Source: an uncultured Endomicrobiia bacterium (GTDB lineage: Bacteria > Elusimicrobiota > Endomicrobiia > DTEH01). Taken from it: a stretch of DNA of 54,652 nt. The position numbers and the translations under genes were made by a program. Under the pieces are notes generated by a model. It searched no databases. It saw only the letters and a program-made list of their open reading frames with translations, and was not told the DNA's origin. Where the stretch lies: the NCBI GenBank assembly GCA_937936785.1, contig CALDDQ010000018.1:1-54652 (forward strand). The letters are read 5' to 3'. Below are positions 47,886-54,652 of the stretch, one piece after another. Position 1 is the first letter of the stretch, and each line of letters begins with the position of its first letter.

Positions 47886-48374
47886 ATGAAAAAAAATGAT
47901 TTTACCTCTGCATATAATTATGCTTGTTTATTGTTAAAGTATCGTGATAGAACGGAATCTGAACTTGTTCATAGATTAAAAAATAAATTTTTTTCAGATG
48001 AAATTATAAAAAAAGTAGTTGATAAACTTAAAGAATCAAAGTTTTTAAACGATGAAAAATTTGTCAATGCATATATTGAAAAAAATTTAACTAAAGGTAA
48101 AAGTCTAAAACTAATCCAGTATGAGTTAAAAATTAAACATAACATATTAGTTGACGAAAAAAAATTAAATTTTTATAAAAATGATAGTTTAAAAAAAATT
48201 ATAGATATTGTCAAAAAAAGATTTGGTAAAAAAATTTCTGATCTCAACACTACCAATAAACTTAGAAATTTTCTATTAAGAAAAGGATACGATTATAACG
48301 AAATTAAAGATATTATACAAAAAACTGTTGGAAAAACAGATAATAACTATTTTATAGGAGAAGAAAATGAATAA
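47886..48374 (+). CDS. recX: Regulatory protein RecX
   Basis: 162 aa of three-helix repeats. Features: AYNYACLLLKYRDRTESELVHRLKNK (LLKYRDRTESELVHRLKNKF is the RecX signature), VVDKLKESKFLNDEKFVNAYI, and a third repeat NKLRNFLLRKGYDYNEIKDII. RecX limits RecA filament extension; recA itself is not in this window. Overlaps the next gene by 8 nt. Confidence 0.88.
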   Translation: MKKNDFTSAYNYACLLLKYRDRTESELVHRLKNKFFSDEIIKKVVDKLKESKFLNDEKFVNAYIEKNLTKGKSLKLIQYELKIKHNILVDEKKLNFYKNDSLKKIIDIVKKRFGKKISDLNTTNKLRNFLLRKGYDYNEIKDIIQKTVGKTDNNYFIGEENE

Positions 48375-49551
48375 AAAAATAATTTTAACATTTGACTGTG
48401 AAAGGACAATTGTACAATTTGCATTGTTTGAAATGCCAAAAGATATGGAACTTATCAAAGGAAAGATAGAATCTATTGGTGCAGAAATATCAAAGTTTTC
48501 GTATGTAATTAAAAATAAACTTTATCAAGAATATGTTAGTGCGGAAAAAATTGAATCTGCAATAAAAATTATAAAAACTAAAATTGAAAAATTTTTCCCA
48601 GAGCAAAAAATTTTTGCAATAGGTCACCGAGTGGTCCACGGAGGTGAAAAATATGTTTCTCCGGTAAAAATTAACGATGAAGTAATTTCTACAATTTCTG
48701 AATATTATAATTTAGCCCCAATGCATAACCCATATAATTTAGCCGCAATACGTGTCGCAGAAAATCTTTGGAATAACATACCACAAATTGCTTGTTTTGA
48801 TACTGCTTTCCATCAAACCATACCTGAAAATATTTTTAGAAAAGCTATCCCGGAAAAGTTTTACTATGAAAATTATATTCGTAAATACGGTTTTCATGGA
48901 TTATTTCATAACTATGCTTTGTTAGAAACTTCTAGAATATTAAAAAAACCAATGAAAAAAATTAATTTAATTTCAGTTTATATAAGCCGTGGAGCAAGTA
49001 TTTGTGCAATTGTTAATGGAAAATCTTATGATACATCAATGGGGTTTACTCCTATTAGTGGACTGATAATGACTACAAGGTGCGGTGACATTGATGCAGA
49101 AATACCTTTATACTTAATGAAAATGGGTTATTCCGTCTCTGAAGTAGAAAATATTTTGATGAAAGAAAGTGGTATTTTAGGTGTTGCAAAAAAAAGTTCT
49201 ATCTCTGAAGTAATTAAAAATTATTCTAAAGATAACAATTGTAAGTTAGCTATTGATATGTTTGTTGTAAGAATTAAAAAATATATTGGTTCATACTATT
49301 TGCTTATGAATTCTGTTGTAGATGCAATAGTTTTCACTGGAGATATTGTTTCAGAAAATCCTATTATAAGACAAAAAATTGCTAAAGAACTATTTTCTAT
49401 TGGGGCAATTATTGATACTAAAAAAAATAAGTCTCTCGGATCAAAAGAAGGAATTTTTAGTGTTCCGAAAAGTAAAATTAAACTCATAAACATCCCACCA
49501 AATGGACATTTAATAATTGCACGATTAGTATATAGTTTTTTAAAAAAATAA
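48367..49551 (+). CDS. Acetate-kinase homologue lacking catalytic residues (probable pseudoenzyme)
   Basis: 394 aa aligning over its whole length with AckA: GHRVVHGGEKYVSPV, LAPMHNPYNLAAIRV, ACFDTAFHQTIPE, RKYGFHGLFH, DTSMGFTPISGLIM, FVVRIKKYIGSYYLLM. However the phosphate-1 loop (INAGSSSLK in AckA) reads LTFDCERTIVQ here; HLGNGAS reads YISRGAS with Tyr205 in place of the His; the nucleotide loop AGIGEN reads GDIVSEN; and the metal-binding Glu near the C-terminus is missing (PPNGHLIIAR). Arg of HRVVHGG and the TTRCGD Arg remain. Good SD (AGGAG at 48357-48361). The frame is intact, so this is a maintained, probably repurposed protein. Butyrate kinase is a less likely alternative. Confidence 0.85.
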   Translation: MNKKIILTFDCERTIVQFALFEMPKDMELIKGKIESIGAEISKFSYVIKNKLYQEYVSAEKIESAIKIIKTKIEKFFPEQKIFAIGHRVVHGGEKYVSPVKINDEVISTISEYYNLAPMHNPYNLAAIRVAENLWNNIPQIACFDTAFHQTIPENIFRKAIPEKFYYENYIRKYGFHGLFHNYALLETSRILKKPMKKINLISVYISRGASICAIVNGKSYDTSMGFTPISGLIMTTRCGDIDAEIPLYLMKMGYSVSEVENILMKESGILGVAKKSSISEVIKNYSKDNNCKLAIDMFVVRIKKYIGSYYLLMNSVVDAIVFTGDIVSENPIIRQKIAKELFSIGAIIDTKKNKSLGSKEGIFSVPKSKIKLINIPPNGHLIIARLVYSFLKK

Positions 49552-49595
49552 AATTTGTTTTTAAAAAAATGAACAAACTTATTCATCTGTTTTTT

Positions 49596-49605
49596 TGTGT
49601 ATAAT
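49596..49605 (+). promoter_or_regulatory. -10 element upstream of cas9
   Basis: TGTGTATAAT ends in a perfect TATAAT at 49600-49605, 26 nt before the cas9 ATG; the TG is one base too far for a strict extended -10 and no good -35 is visible (TTATTC at 49579 is 15 nt away). cas9 has GGAG at 49618-49621 as ribosome-binding site. Confidence 0.45.
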
Positions 49606-49630
49606 TTTTTAATTATCGGAGTATAAAAAA

Positions 49631-52600
49631 ATGAATTATGAAACTGAACAATTTTATAAAAATATAAAAGATAAGTTACAGAATTATGAATATAGAATAG
49701 GTTTAGATATTGGAGTAGGTTCAATAGGGTGGTGCATAGTATCGTTAGATTTTAATAAACAAACAAATGATATAAATTTAAAAGATATAATTTTTTCTGG
49801 AGTAAGAGTTTTTACTCCATCCGATGGTGCAAGTGATAGAAGACAAAAAAGAGCACAAAGAAATCTACACAGACATAAACGTGAAAGATTATATTTTTTA
49901 TGGAAATTATTGGCTGAAAAAAAACTTGCCTTACCTGCACCACAAAAATTGTTTAAAGAAGATCCTTTAACAGATAATTCAATTAAAAGATTTCCAAAAG
50001 AAGTTTTATCTAATATTCCTTATACTTTAAGATACAAAGCTTTATATGAAAAAATCTCTTTAATGGAAATAGGATATGTAATATATCATTTAGCGAACCA
50101 TCGCGGAAGCACTTCTTTACGCAGTTTTGAAGAAACAGATGAAAAAACAAAAAAAGAATATTCTGATCTTAGAAAAAAAGTTACTAATACCAAATTAAAA
50201 ATAAATGATAAAAAATATCAAACTTATGGCGAGTTAATTTATAAAGAAAAAATTGATATAAAACATACTAACCAACTACCTTCTATAAGAAATAAATCAG
50301 AAAAAGTTGAGTTTATTCCAACTAGAGACTTGATTTTAGATGAGTTAAAAAAAATATTAAATAAACAAAAAGAGTTTTATCCTGAAATATTTGCTGATGA
50401 TTTTATTGAAAAAATTATAAATATTGTAAACTTTGAATATGAGCAGGTTGTCCCAGAAGTTGGAAAATGTCCATATTTTAGAAATGAAAATAAATTGCCA
50501 AAAGCTCATCCTCTGTCAGAAGAAAGACGAATCTGGGAGTTGTTAAACAACATCCGTATATCTTATCCAGTAAAAAAAGATTCTATAATAATAAGTTATC
50601 ATGAACGTGAATTGAAAATTGAAGAAAAAAAATTGTTACATAAAAAACTTTATCAACAAAAAGAACTTACTAAAAGTAAAGTTAAAGAAATCCTGGACTT
50701 ACCACCAGATACTGAATTAAAATTTTCCGAAAGAGATAAAAAGGATGAAAAATTGAAAGGTTACCGAAATATTGTGTTGGAACAACAACCTTTCTGGAAA
50801 AGGTTATCTGAAGAACAAAAAGATTCTTTTTTCTATGATTGGATAAATATTTCAAATGATCAAAAACTAAAAAATGTATTAAAAGAAAAATATAATCTAT
50901 CTCAAGATGAAATAGATTTTGCAATAAACAATATCGAAATTTCTAAAACTTATTCACCAATAGGGAAAACTGCAACAAAAATTTTACTTGAATATATAAA
51001 ACAAGGTATTTCTTTTACTGAAGCAATTGATAAAGCTATTGAAGATAAAAAAATAAATATTAAAGAAACTAAAATTTATGACACTCTACCTTATTATGGT
51101 GAAATATTAAGTGATTTTACCCAACCTGTGATATGTAAAGGTCTTATGCAAAAATTTAAAAATAAAAATTATAAAATACCTAATACTGACAAAAATGAAT
51201 TAAAATATGGCAGAATTGCTAACCCTGTAGTTCATCAAACTTTAAATGAACTTAGAAAATTAGTCAATGAAATAATTTTTGCTACAGGAAAAAAACCTTA
51301 TGAAATATCATTAGAAATTTCACGCGATTTAAGAAAAAGTGACGAAGAACGAAGTTATATTATAAATCTTCAAAATAAAAATGAAAAAGAAAATCAACGA
51401 ATTTATGAACAATATTGTAAACCACATAATTTATCATTAAATTGGATATTAAAATTTAAACTTTTTGAACAACAAGATAAAAAATGTCCTTATTGTTTAA
51501 ACCAAATTTCTGTTGATGATATCGTAAATTCACGAGTAGATATTGACCATATATTCCCATTATCAAAAAGTTTAGATAATTCAAGAAATAACCTCGTATT
51601 AGCACATAATTATTGTAATGAAACCAAAGCAGATAATCCTCCTTATAATATATTTTCCAAAGATATTGAAAAATGGAATGATATATTAAGTTATTTAGAA
51701 AAAACTGACGGTATGAAATCTAAAAAATGGAGATTTATGAAAGATAGTTTTGAAAATTTTTTAGAAAATTTAACTATTAAAAAACGGTTTGAAACTGATA
51801 CCACATACATAGGAAAAATTGCTTTAAGATACTTATCTTGTTTGTTTGATAAAAAAACTAAAGTTATACCTTATAAATCTGGTCTTACAGCTCAACTTAG
51901 ATTAGCATGGGATTTGAACAAAATATTGATACCTTATGTAAAAGAATTGTTAGAAGAAGAACAAATAGAAGATTTTGAAAAAACTGCATCATTAAATATT
52001 AAACTAAAAAATGATTACAGAAATCATACTGTAGATGCAATAGTTTTAGCATATGCTACAAGAAATTATTCTAATGTTTTAAACAGAATATCTGCCCACG
52101 GATTTAAAATTGATTATAAAAACAAAAACTGGATGTCAAAAATTTTTGTCCCACCAAATAATATGTCTGTGGAAGATTTTTCTAATTATATAAAAGAAAA
52201 AATTAAAGATTCTTTTATAAGTATAAAACATAATCACGACACAAACGGTCCTTTATTAGGAGAAACTTTTTATAAAGTATTCTTGTTAAATAACAAATAT
52301 TTCCTTGTAACACAAAAAGATGTTGCTAAAATTGATGCTAAAAATGAAGAAAAATTAAATGAAAAATTGTCCTTTGCTAAAGATGCTATTGAACAATCAA
52401 ATAACCAAGAACTTAAAAAAATGTTACAAAAAAATTTAAAAATATTTGAACAAATTAAATCCTACCTACCACAAGCTGAAAAAATCTTAAAAGAAAAAAA
52501 TATAGATGAACAACAAGAAGGTAAAAAAGTTAAAACCATAACAAAAGAAAATATTATTAAAAAAGCGTTAGAAGATATCCGCGGTAAATATTATGATTTC

Positions 52601-53125
52601 TCAAACAAAGAACCAGGAAAATTTTTTATAGTAAAACAACCTAATAAAGATAAAACTGGCTGCGGATATGATACCGGAAAAAGTTTGTGTATCGATTTGT
52701 TTTATAATAAAGAAGGTAAACTTTGTGGTGAAATTGTTCGTAAAATTGATGCAATGAAAAATAAAACTCCTAAGTATATAGAAAATGGGTTTAAACTTTT
52801 TGAACGAATATATCAAGGTGATGTTTTAGAATGTGATGTTTCAAAAGAAATTAAATCTTTAAGTGTAAAAACTGCAAATGCTATTGGAAATAGAGTGTTA
52901 GTAAGAGTGGCAACTTTTACTGAAGTGGGAAATTATTATAGTAATAAATTAAATAAAATACAAATATTTTTCACAAATTTATATAAATCAGATAACAAAA
53001 CTAAAGATAGTTTCTGTATCTCATCAATGCAAAAATATAATGTTAGAAAAGTAATTTTAAGTAGTTTAGGAGCTATCAAATATAGATCTCCTATTTTAAA
53101 AGACAAAAATGTGGCGAATAATTGA
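49631..53125 (+). CDS. cas9: Type II-C CRISPR RNA-guided endonuclease Cas9
   Basis: 1164 aa. RuvC-I YRIGLDIGVGSIGW with catalytic Asp26; arginine-rich bridge helix ~residues 68-95 (DRRQKRAQRNLHRHKRERLY); alpha-helical REC lobe to ~530; RuvC-II SLEISRDLRKS with Glu562; HNH domain with CPYC (C619/C622), VDIDHIFPLS (D639, H640) and NYCNETKAD (C662, N663), a zinc-binding HNH form; RuvC-III NHTVDAIVLAYATRN (H799, D802); C-terminal PAM-interacting region. All nuclease residues are present. Length is at the upper end for type II-C. No csn2 or cas4, hence subtype II-C. The first ~20 residues precede RuvC-I as a charged lead. Its end overlaps cas1 by 17 nt. Confidence 0.97.
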   Translation: MNYETEQFYKNIKDKLQNYEYRIGLDIGVGSIGWCIVSLDFNKQTNDINLKDIIFSGVRVFTPSDGASDRRQKRAQRNLHRHKRERLYFLWKLLAEKKLALPAPQKLFKEDPLTDNSIKRFPKEVLSNIPYTLRYKALYEKISLMEIGYVIYHLANHRGSTSLRSFEETDEKTKKEYSDLRKKVTNTKLKINDKKYQTYGELIYKEKIDIKHTNQLPSIRNKSEKVEFIPTRDLILDELKKILNKQKEFYPEIFADDFIEKIINIVNFEYEQVVPEVGKCPYFRNENKLPKAHPLSEERRIWELLNNIRISYPVKKDSIIISYHERELKIEEKKLLHKKLYQQKELTKSKVKEILDLPPDTELKFSERDKKDEKLKGYRNIVLEQQPFWKRLSEEQKDSFFYDWINISNDQKLKNVLKEKYNLSQDEIDFAINNIEISKTYSPIGKTATKILLEYIKQGISFTEAIDKAIEDKKINIKETKIYDTLPYYGEILSDFTQPVICKGLMQKFKNKNYKIPNTDKNELKYGRIANPVVHQTLNELRKLVNEIIFATGKKPYEISLEISRDLRKSDEERSYIINLQNKNEKENQRIYEQYCKPHNLSLNWILKFKLFEQQDKKCPYCLNQISVDDIVNSRVDIDHIFPLSKSLDNSRNNLVLAHNYCNETKADNPPYNIFSKDIEKWNDILSYLEKTDGMKSKKWRFMKDSFENFLENLTIKKRFETDTTYIGKIALRYLSCLFDKKTKVIPYKSGLTAQLRLAWDLNKILIPYVKELLEEEQIEDFEKTASLNIKLKNDYRNHTVDAIVLAYATRNYSNVLNRISAHGFKIDYKNKNWMSKIFVPPNNMSVEDFSNYIKEKIKDSFISIKHNHDTNGPLLGETFYKVFLLNNKYFLVTQKDVAKIDAKNEEKLNEKLSFAKDAIEQSNNQELKKMLQKNLKIFEQIKSYLPQAEKILKEKNIDEQQEGKKVKTITKENIIKKALEDIRGKYYDFSNKEPGKFFIVKQPNKDKTGCGYDTGKSLCIDLFYNKEGKLCGEIVRKIDAMKNKTPKYIENGFKLFERIYQGDVLECDVSKEIKSLSVKTANAIGNRVLVRVATFTEVGNYYSNKLNKIQIFFTNLYKSDNKTKDSFCISSMQKYNVRKVILSSLGAIKYRSPILKDKNVANN

Positions 53126-53999
53126 TATTACAGGAGATAATTATAACTTAATTTGTAACCAAGAAAATTTGGTTATTGTAAAAAATAATGAAGAAAAGTT
53201 GCGTGCTCATTTCTCTGATATTAACTCTATAATTACACACTCTTATTCCATACTAATAACTGGTGTGTTAATGCAAAAACTAATTGATTATAACATACCA
53301 CTAATAATCTGTGATAGAACACATAACCCAGTAGGGATTTTGTTACAAACTTTTAAACATTCTGAATATGGGAATAGATTACAACTACAAATTTCTGCCA
53401 GTAAACCTTTAATTAAAAAAGCCTGGAAACAAATTATTCAAACTAAAATTTTTAATCAAGCAAAAGTTTTATCTAAAATCGGAAAAAAAGAAGAATCTGA
53501 TCTTTTAATAAAATATTCTAAAGAAGTAAAATCGTTTGATAAAACAAACCGTGAATCTGTTGCATCAAGAGTATATTTTAGCACTTTGTTTGAAAATTTT
53601 AGACGAAATAGCAATGGAAATGATATAATAAACGCTTCTTTAAATTATACCTATACAATTATTAGAAGTTGTGTCGCAAGAAGTGTTGTTGGTAGTGGAC
53701 TTAATCCTTCATTAGGAATTTTTCATAGTTATAAACATAACTATTTTTGCTTAATAGATGATCTCATAGAACCATTACGACCTTTTGTTGATCTTTATGT
53801 TAAAAATAATATTGCAGAAATAACAAAAAATAATATTCTTACAAGTGAAGTTAAACATCTTCTTGTAAAGATTTTAGAAAAAGATTTTGACTATAACTCT
53901 GAACAACTAAATCTTACAAATATAATTCAAAAATATGTTTATTCATATATTGAATATCTATCAAAACAAACAAAAAAAATTAGTATTCCTATGCTATGA
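53109..53999 (+). CDS. cas1: CRISPR integrase Cas1 (type II)
   Basis: 296 aa; integrates new spacers with Cas2. N-terminal beta domain, then the helical catalytic domain with Glu149 (NRESVASRVYFSTLF), His206 (GIFHSYKHNYFCL) and Glu221 (DDLIEPLRPFVD), the metal-binding triad at the spacing usual for type II Cas1. Start at 53109 lies inside cas9 (17-nt overlap) and its stop overlaps cas2 by ATGA, so the three genes form one translational unit. Confidence 0.96.
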   Translation: MWRIIDITGDNYNLICNQENLVIVKNNEEKLRAHFSDINSIITHSYSILITGVLMQKLIDYNIPLIICDRTHNPVGILLQTFKHSEYGNRLQLQISASKPLIKKAWKQIIQTKIFNQAKVLSKIGKKEESDLLIKYSKEVKSFDKTNRESVASRVYFSTLFENFRRNSNGNDIINASLNYTYTIIRSCVARSVVGSGLNPSLGIFHSYKHNYFCLIDDLIEPLRPFVDLYVKNNIAEITKNNILTSEVKHLLVKILEKDFDYNSEQLNLTNIIQKYVYSYIEYLSKQTKKISIPML

Positions 54000-54322
54000 A
54001 GTCACCATATAAAACTATGTGGGTAATGGTAGCATTTGATTTGCCAACTTTGACTAAAAAACAACGTAAAATTGCTAATAATTTTAGAAATAATCTTATA
54101 AAATCAGGATTTAGTAAATTACAACTTTCAGTTTATACATATTTTTGTGAAAGCAAAGAAAAAGCAATACAAATATCAAAAAATTTAGAGTTTAATGTTC
54201 CTGAAAATGGACATGTTACAGTGTTTTTTATCACTGATAAACAATTTGGTATGATAAAAAATTATTATGGAAAATTAACTACTGAAATCAAACAACCAGA
54301 ATTGTTTGATTGTTTGGAATAA
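53996..54322 (+). CDS. cas2: CRISPR integrase subunit Cas2
   Basis: 108 aa ferredoxin-like fold. N-terminal MWVMVAFDLPTLTKKQRKIA with the conserved Asp after the first strand, SKLQLSVYTYFCESKEKA, and GHVTVFFITDKQFGMI. Type II size. Converges with the predicted tracrRNA on the opposite strand: its stop is within a few bases of the tracrRNA 3' end. Last protein gene in the window. Confidence 0.95.
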   Translation: MKSPYKTMWVMVAFDLPTLTKKQRKIANNFRNNLIKSGFSKLQLSVYTYFCESKEKAIQISKNLEFNVPENGHVTVFFITDKQFGMIKNYYGKLTTEIKQPELFDCLE

Positions 54323-54410
54323 AATTTAATTGTACGGGATAAACCCGCATTTTGCGAATTACTCTTATTAGGATGTACCCCTGTGAAATTTTTTTTCTTA
54401 AAAATTTACA
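54323..54410 (-). ncRNA. Predicted tracrRNA
   Basis: On the - strand, AATTTCACAGGG (54390-54379) is complementary to 12 nt of the repeat, CCTAAT (54372-54367) pairs with its first six bases GTTAGG (one G-T), and ATTTTT (54405-54400) with its last six. The intervening GTACAT faces repeat GTTG as an internal bulge. After the anti-repeat come AAGAG, a hairpin CGCA-AAA-TGCG (54356-54346), an overlapping hairpin CGGG-TTTAT-CCCG (54347-54335) and ACAATTAAATTTT as a weak terminator. This anti-repeat, bulge and nexus order is that of type II tracrRNAs, and the location between cas2 and the array is common in II-C loci. The 5' end is not fixed by sequence; no convincing promoter was found. Confidence 0.83.
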
Positions 54411-54490
54411 TTTTTTATAAAATATTTGTCTAAAAAATATGTTTTTTTTCTTAATTTTATATTTCAACTACGACGGAAAATAATTTGAGT
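54411..54490. other. AT-rich spacer between tracrRNA and array
   Basis: 80 nt, almost all A/T with several T tracts on the + strand. On the - strand it would hold the tracrRNA promoter: TATAAA at about 54420-54415 is a possible -10 but lacks a -35. Its last bases TTGAGTA (54485-54491) form an inverted repeat with the first CRISPR repeat. Confidence 0.4.
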
Positions 54491-54652
54491 ATTTTTCTAT
54501 ACTCAATTTCACAGGGCAACCCTAACCAAAAGTTATAGCACAACTAATGCATAATTATTTTTCTATACTCAATTTCACAGGGCAACCCTAACGGCAGAAA
54601 CGATAAATTCTCAAATACAAACATTTTTCTATACTCAATTTCACAGGGCAAC
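54491..54652 (-). CRISPR. Type II-C CRISPR array, start only (cut by window end)
   Basis: Repeats at 54491-54526, 54557-54592 and 54623-54652 (the last truncated after 30 of 36 nt), identical where comparable. Each begins ATTTTTCTATACTCAATTTC and ends ACAGGGCAACCCTAAC on the + strand. Spacers are 54527-54556 and 54593-54622, both exactly 30 nt and unrelated to each other. On the - strand the repeat starts GTTAGGG and ends AAAAAT, the usual type II repeat polarity, and it matches the predicted tracrRNA, so crRNAs are assigned to the - strand, towards cas2. Array length beyond the window is unknown. Confidence 0.96.

Noticed and set aside
48367-49551. AckA-like gene as a pseudogene
   Set aside because: The frame is intact over full length with a good ribosome-binding site; the changes are in catalytic loops while structural motifs are kept, which fits repurposing better than decay.
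49552-49630. Second anti-repeat upstream of cas9
   Set aside because: I looked for complementarity to the repeat core CCCTGTGAAATT and found none in this gap.
49296-49724. 142-codon open frame on the - strand spanning the AckA-like gene end and cas9 start
   Set aside because: It crosses the cas9 promoter and ribosome-binding site and has no recognisable features.
54411-54490. Leader sequence with a + strand array promoter
   Set aside because: No -35/-10 pair facing the array was found, while repeat polarity and the anti-repeat both point to - strand transcription.

Overview
The window is a low-GC (about 30% by eye), gene-dense bacterial chromosome segment. Every protein gene is on the + strand; only the predicted CRISPR RNAs run the other way. 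Envelope genes (Lnt, two Wzy/O-antigen-ligase-like proteins, the Mre/Rod machinery) point to a Gram-negative-type cell. The base composition, the long ribosomal/cell-shape gene string, a fused radical-SAM/DUF2344 protein and a type II-C Cas9 would fit an Elusimicrobiota (Endomicrobium-like) bacterium. That assignment is inference from general features and was not tested by any search.

Region 1 (1-15494) is the S10-spc-alpha supercluster: the tail of tuf, then rpsJ to rplQ in classical order with secY, adk, map, infA, rpmJ and rpoA inserted as usual. rpmD (L30) is absent between rpsE and rplO. Region 2 (15500-21060) follows after only 5 nt and is the elongasome cluster mreB-mreC-mreD-mrdA-rodA. 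Region 3 (21069-27583) holds a radical SAM/DUF2344 fusion, a cyclase-family hydrolase, a SpoIID-domain secreted protein, tRNA-Ser(CGA), a SemiSWEET transporter, a DUF948/YtxH membrane pair, tRNA-Phe(GAA) and tRNA-Thr(CGT).

Region 4 (27618-37476) has two tandem Wzy-like polytopic proteins with TPR tails, a cold-shock protein with its own promoter and leader hairpin, secA and lnt. Region 5 (37672-42195) has a promoter with a structured leader and a tautomerase. Next comes an FMN riboswitch with a textbook promoter, driving ribD-ribE-ribBA-ribH, a complete riboflavin pathway from GTP and ribulose-5-phosphate apart from the phosphatase. Region 6 (42305-49551) carries nusB, ligA, a GT2 glycosyltransferase, a DUF362/ferredoxin protein, a Mut7-C protein, recX and a striking acetate-kinase homologue that has lost most nucleotide/phosphate-loop residues.

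Region 7 (49596-54652) is a compact type II-C CRISPR-Cas system: cas9 (1164 aa), cas1 and cas2 overlapping one another, then a non-coding gap in which I find an anti-repeat followed by hairpins on the - strand (a predicted tracrRNA). The start of an array with 36-nt repeats and 30-nt spacers is cut by the window edge. The repeat reads GTTAGGG... on the - strand, so pre-crRNA and tracrRNA are probably transcribed together towards cas2, opposite to the cas genes. This RNA-guided system, with a tracrRNA that can be read directly from sequence, and the pseudo-acetate kinase beside it are the most interesting parts of the window.
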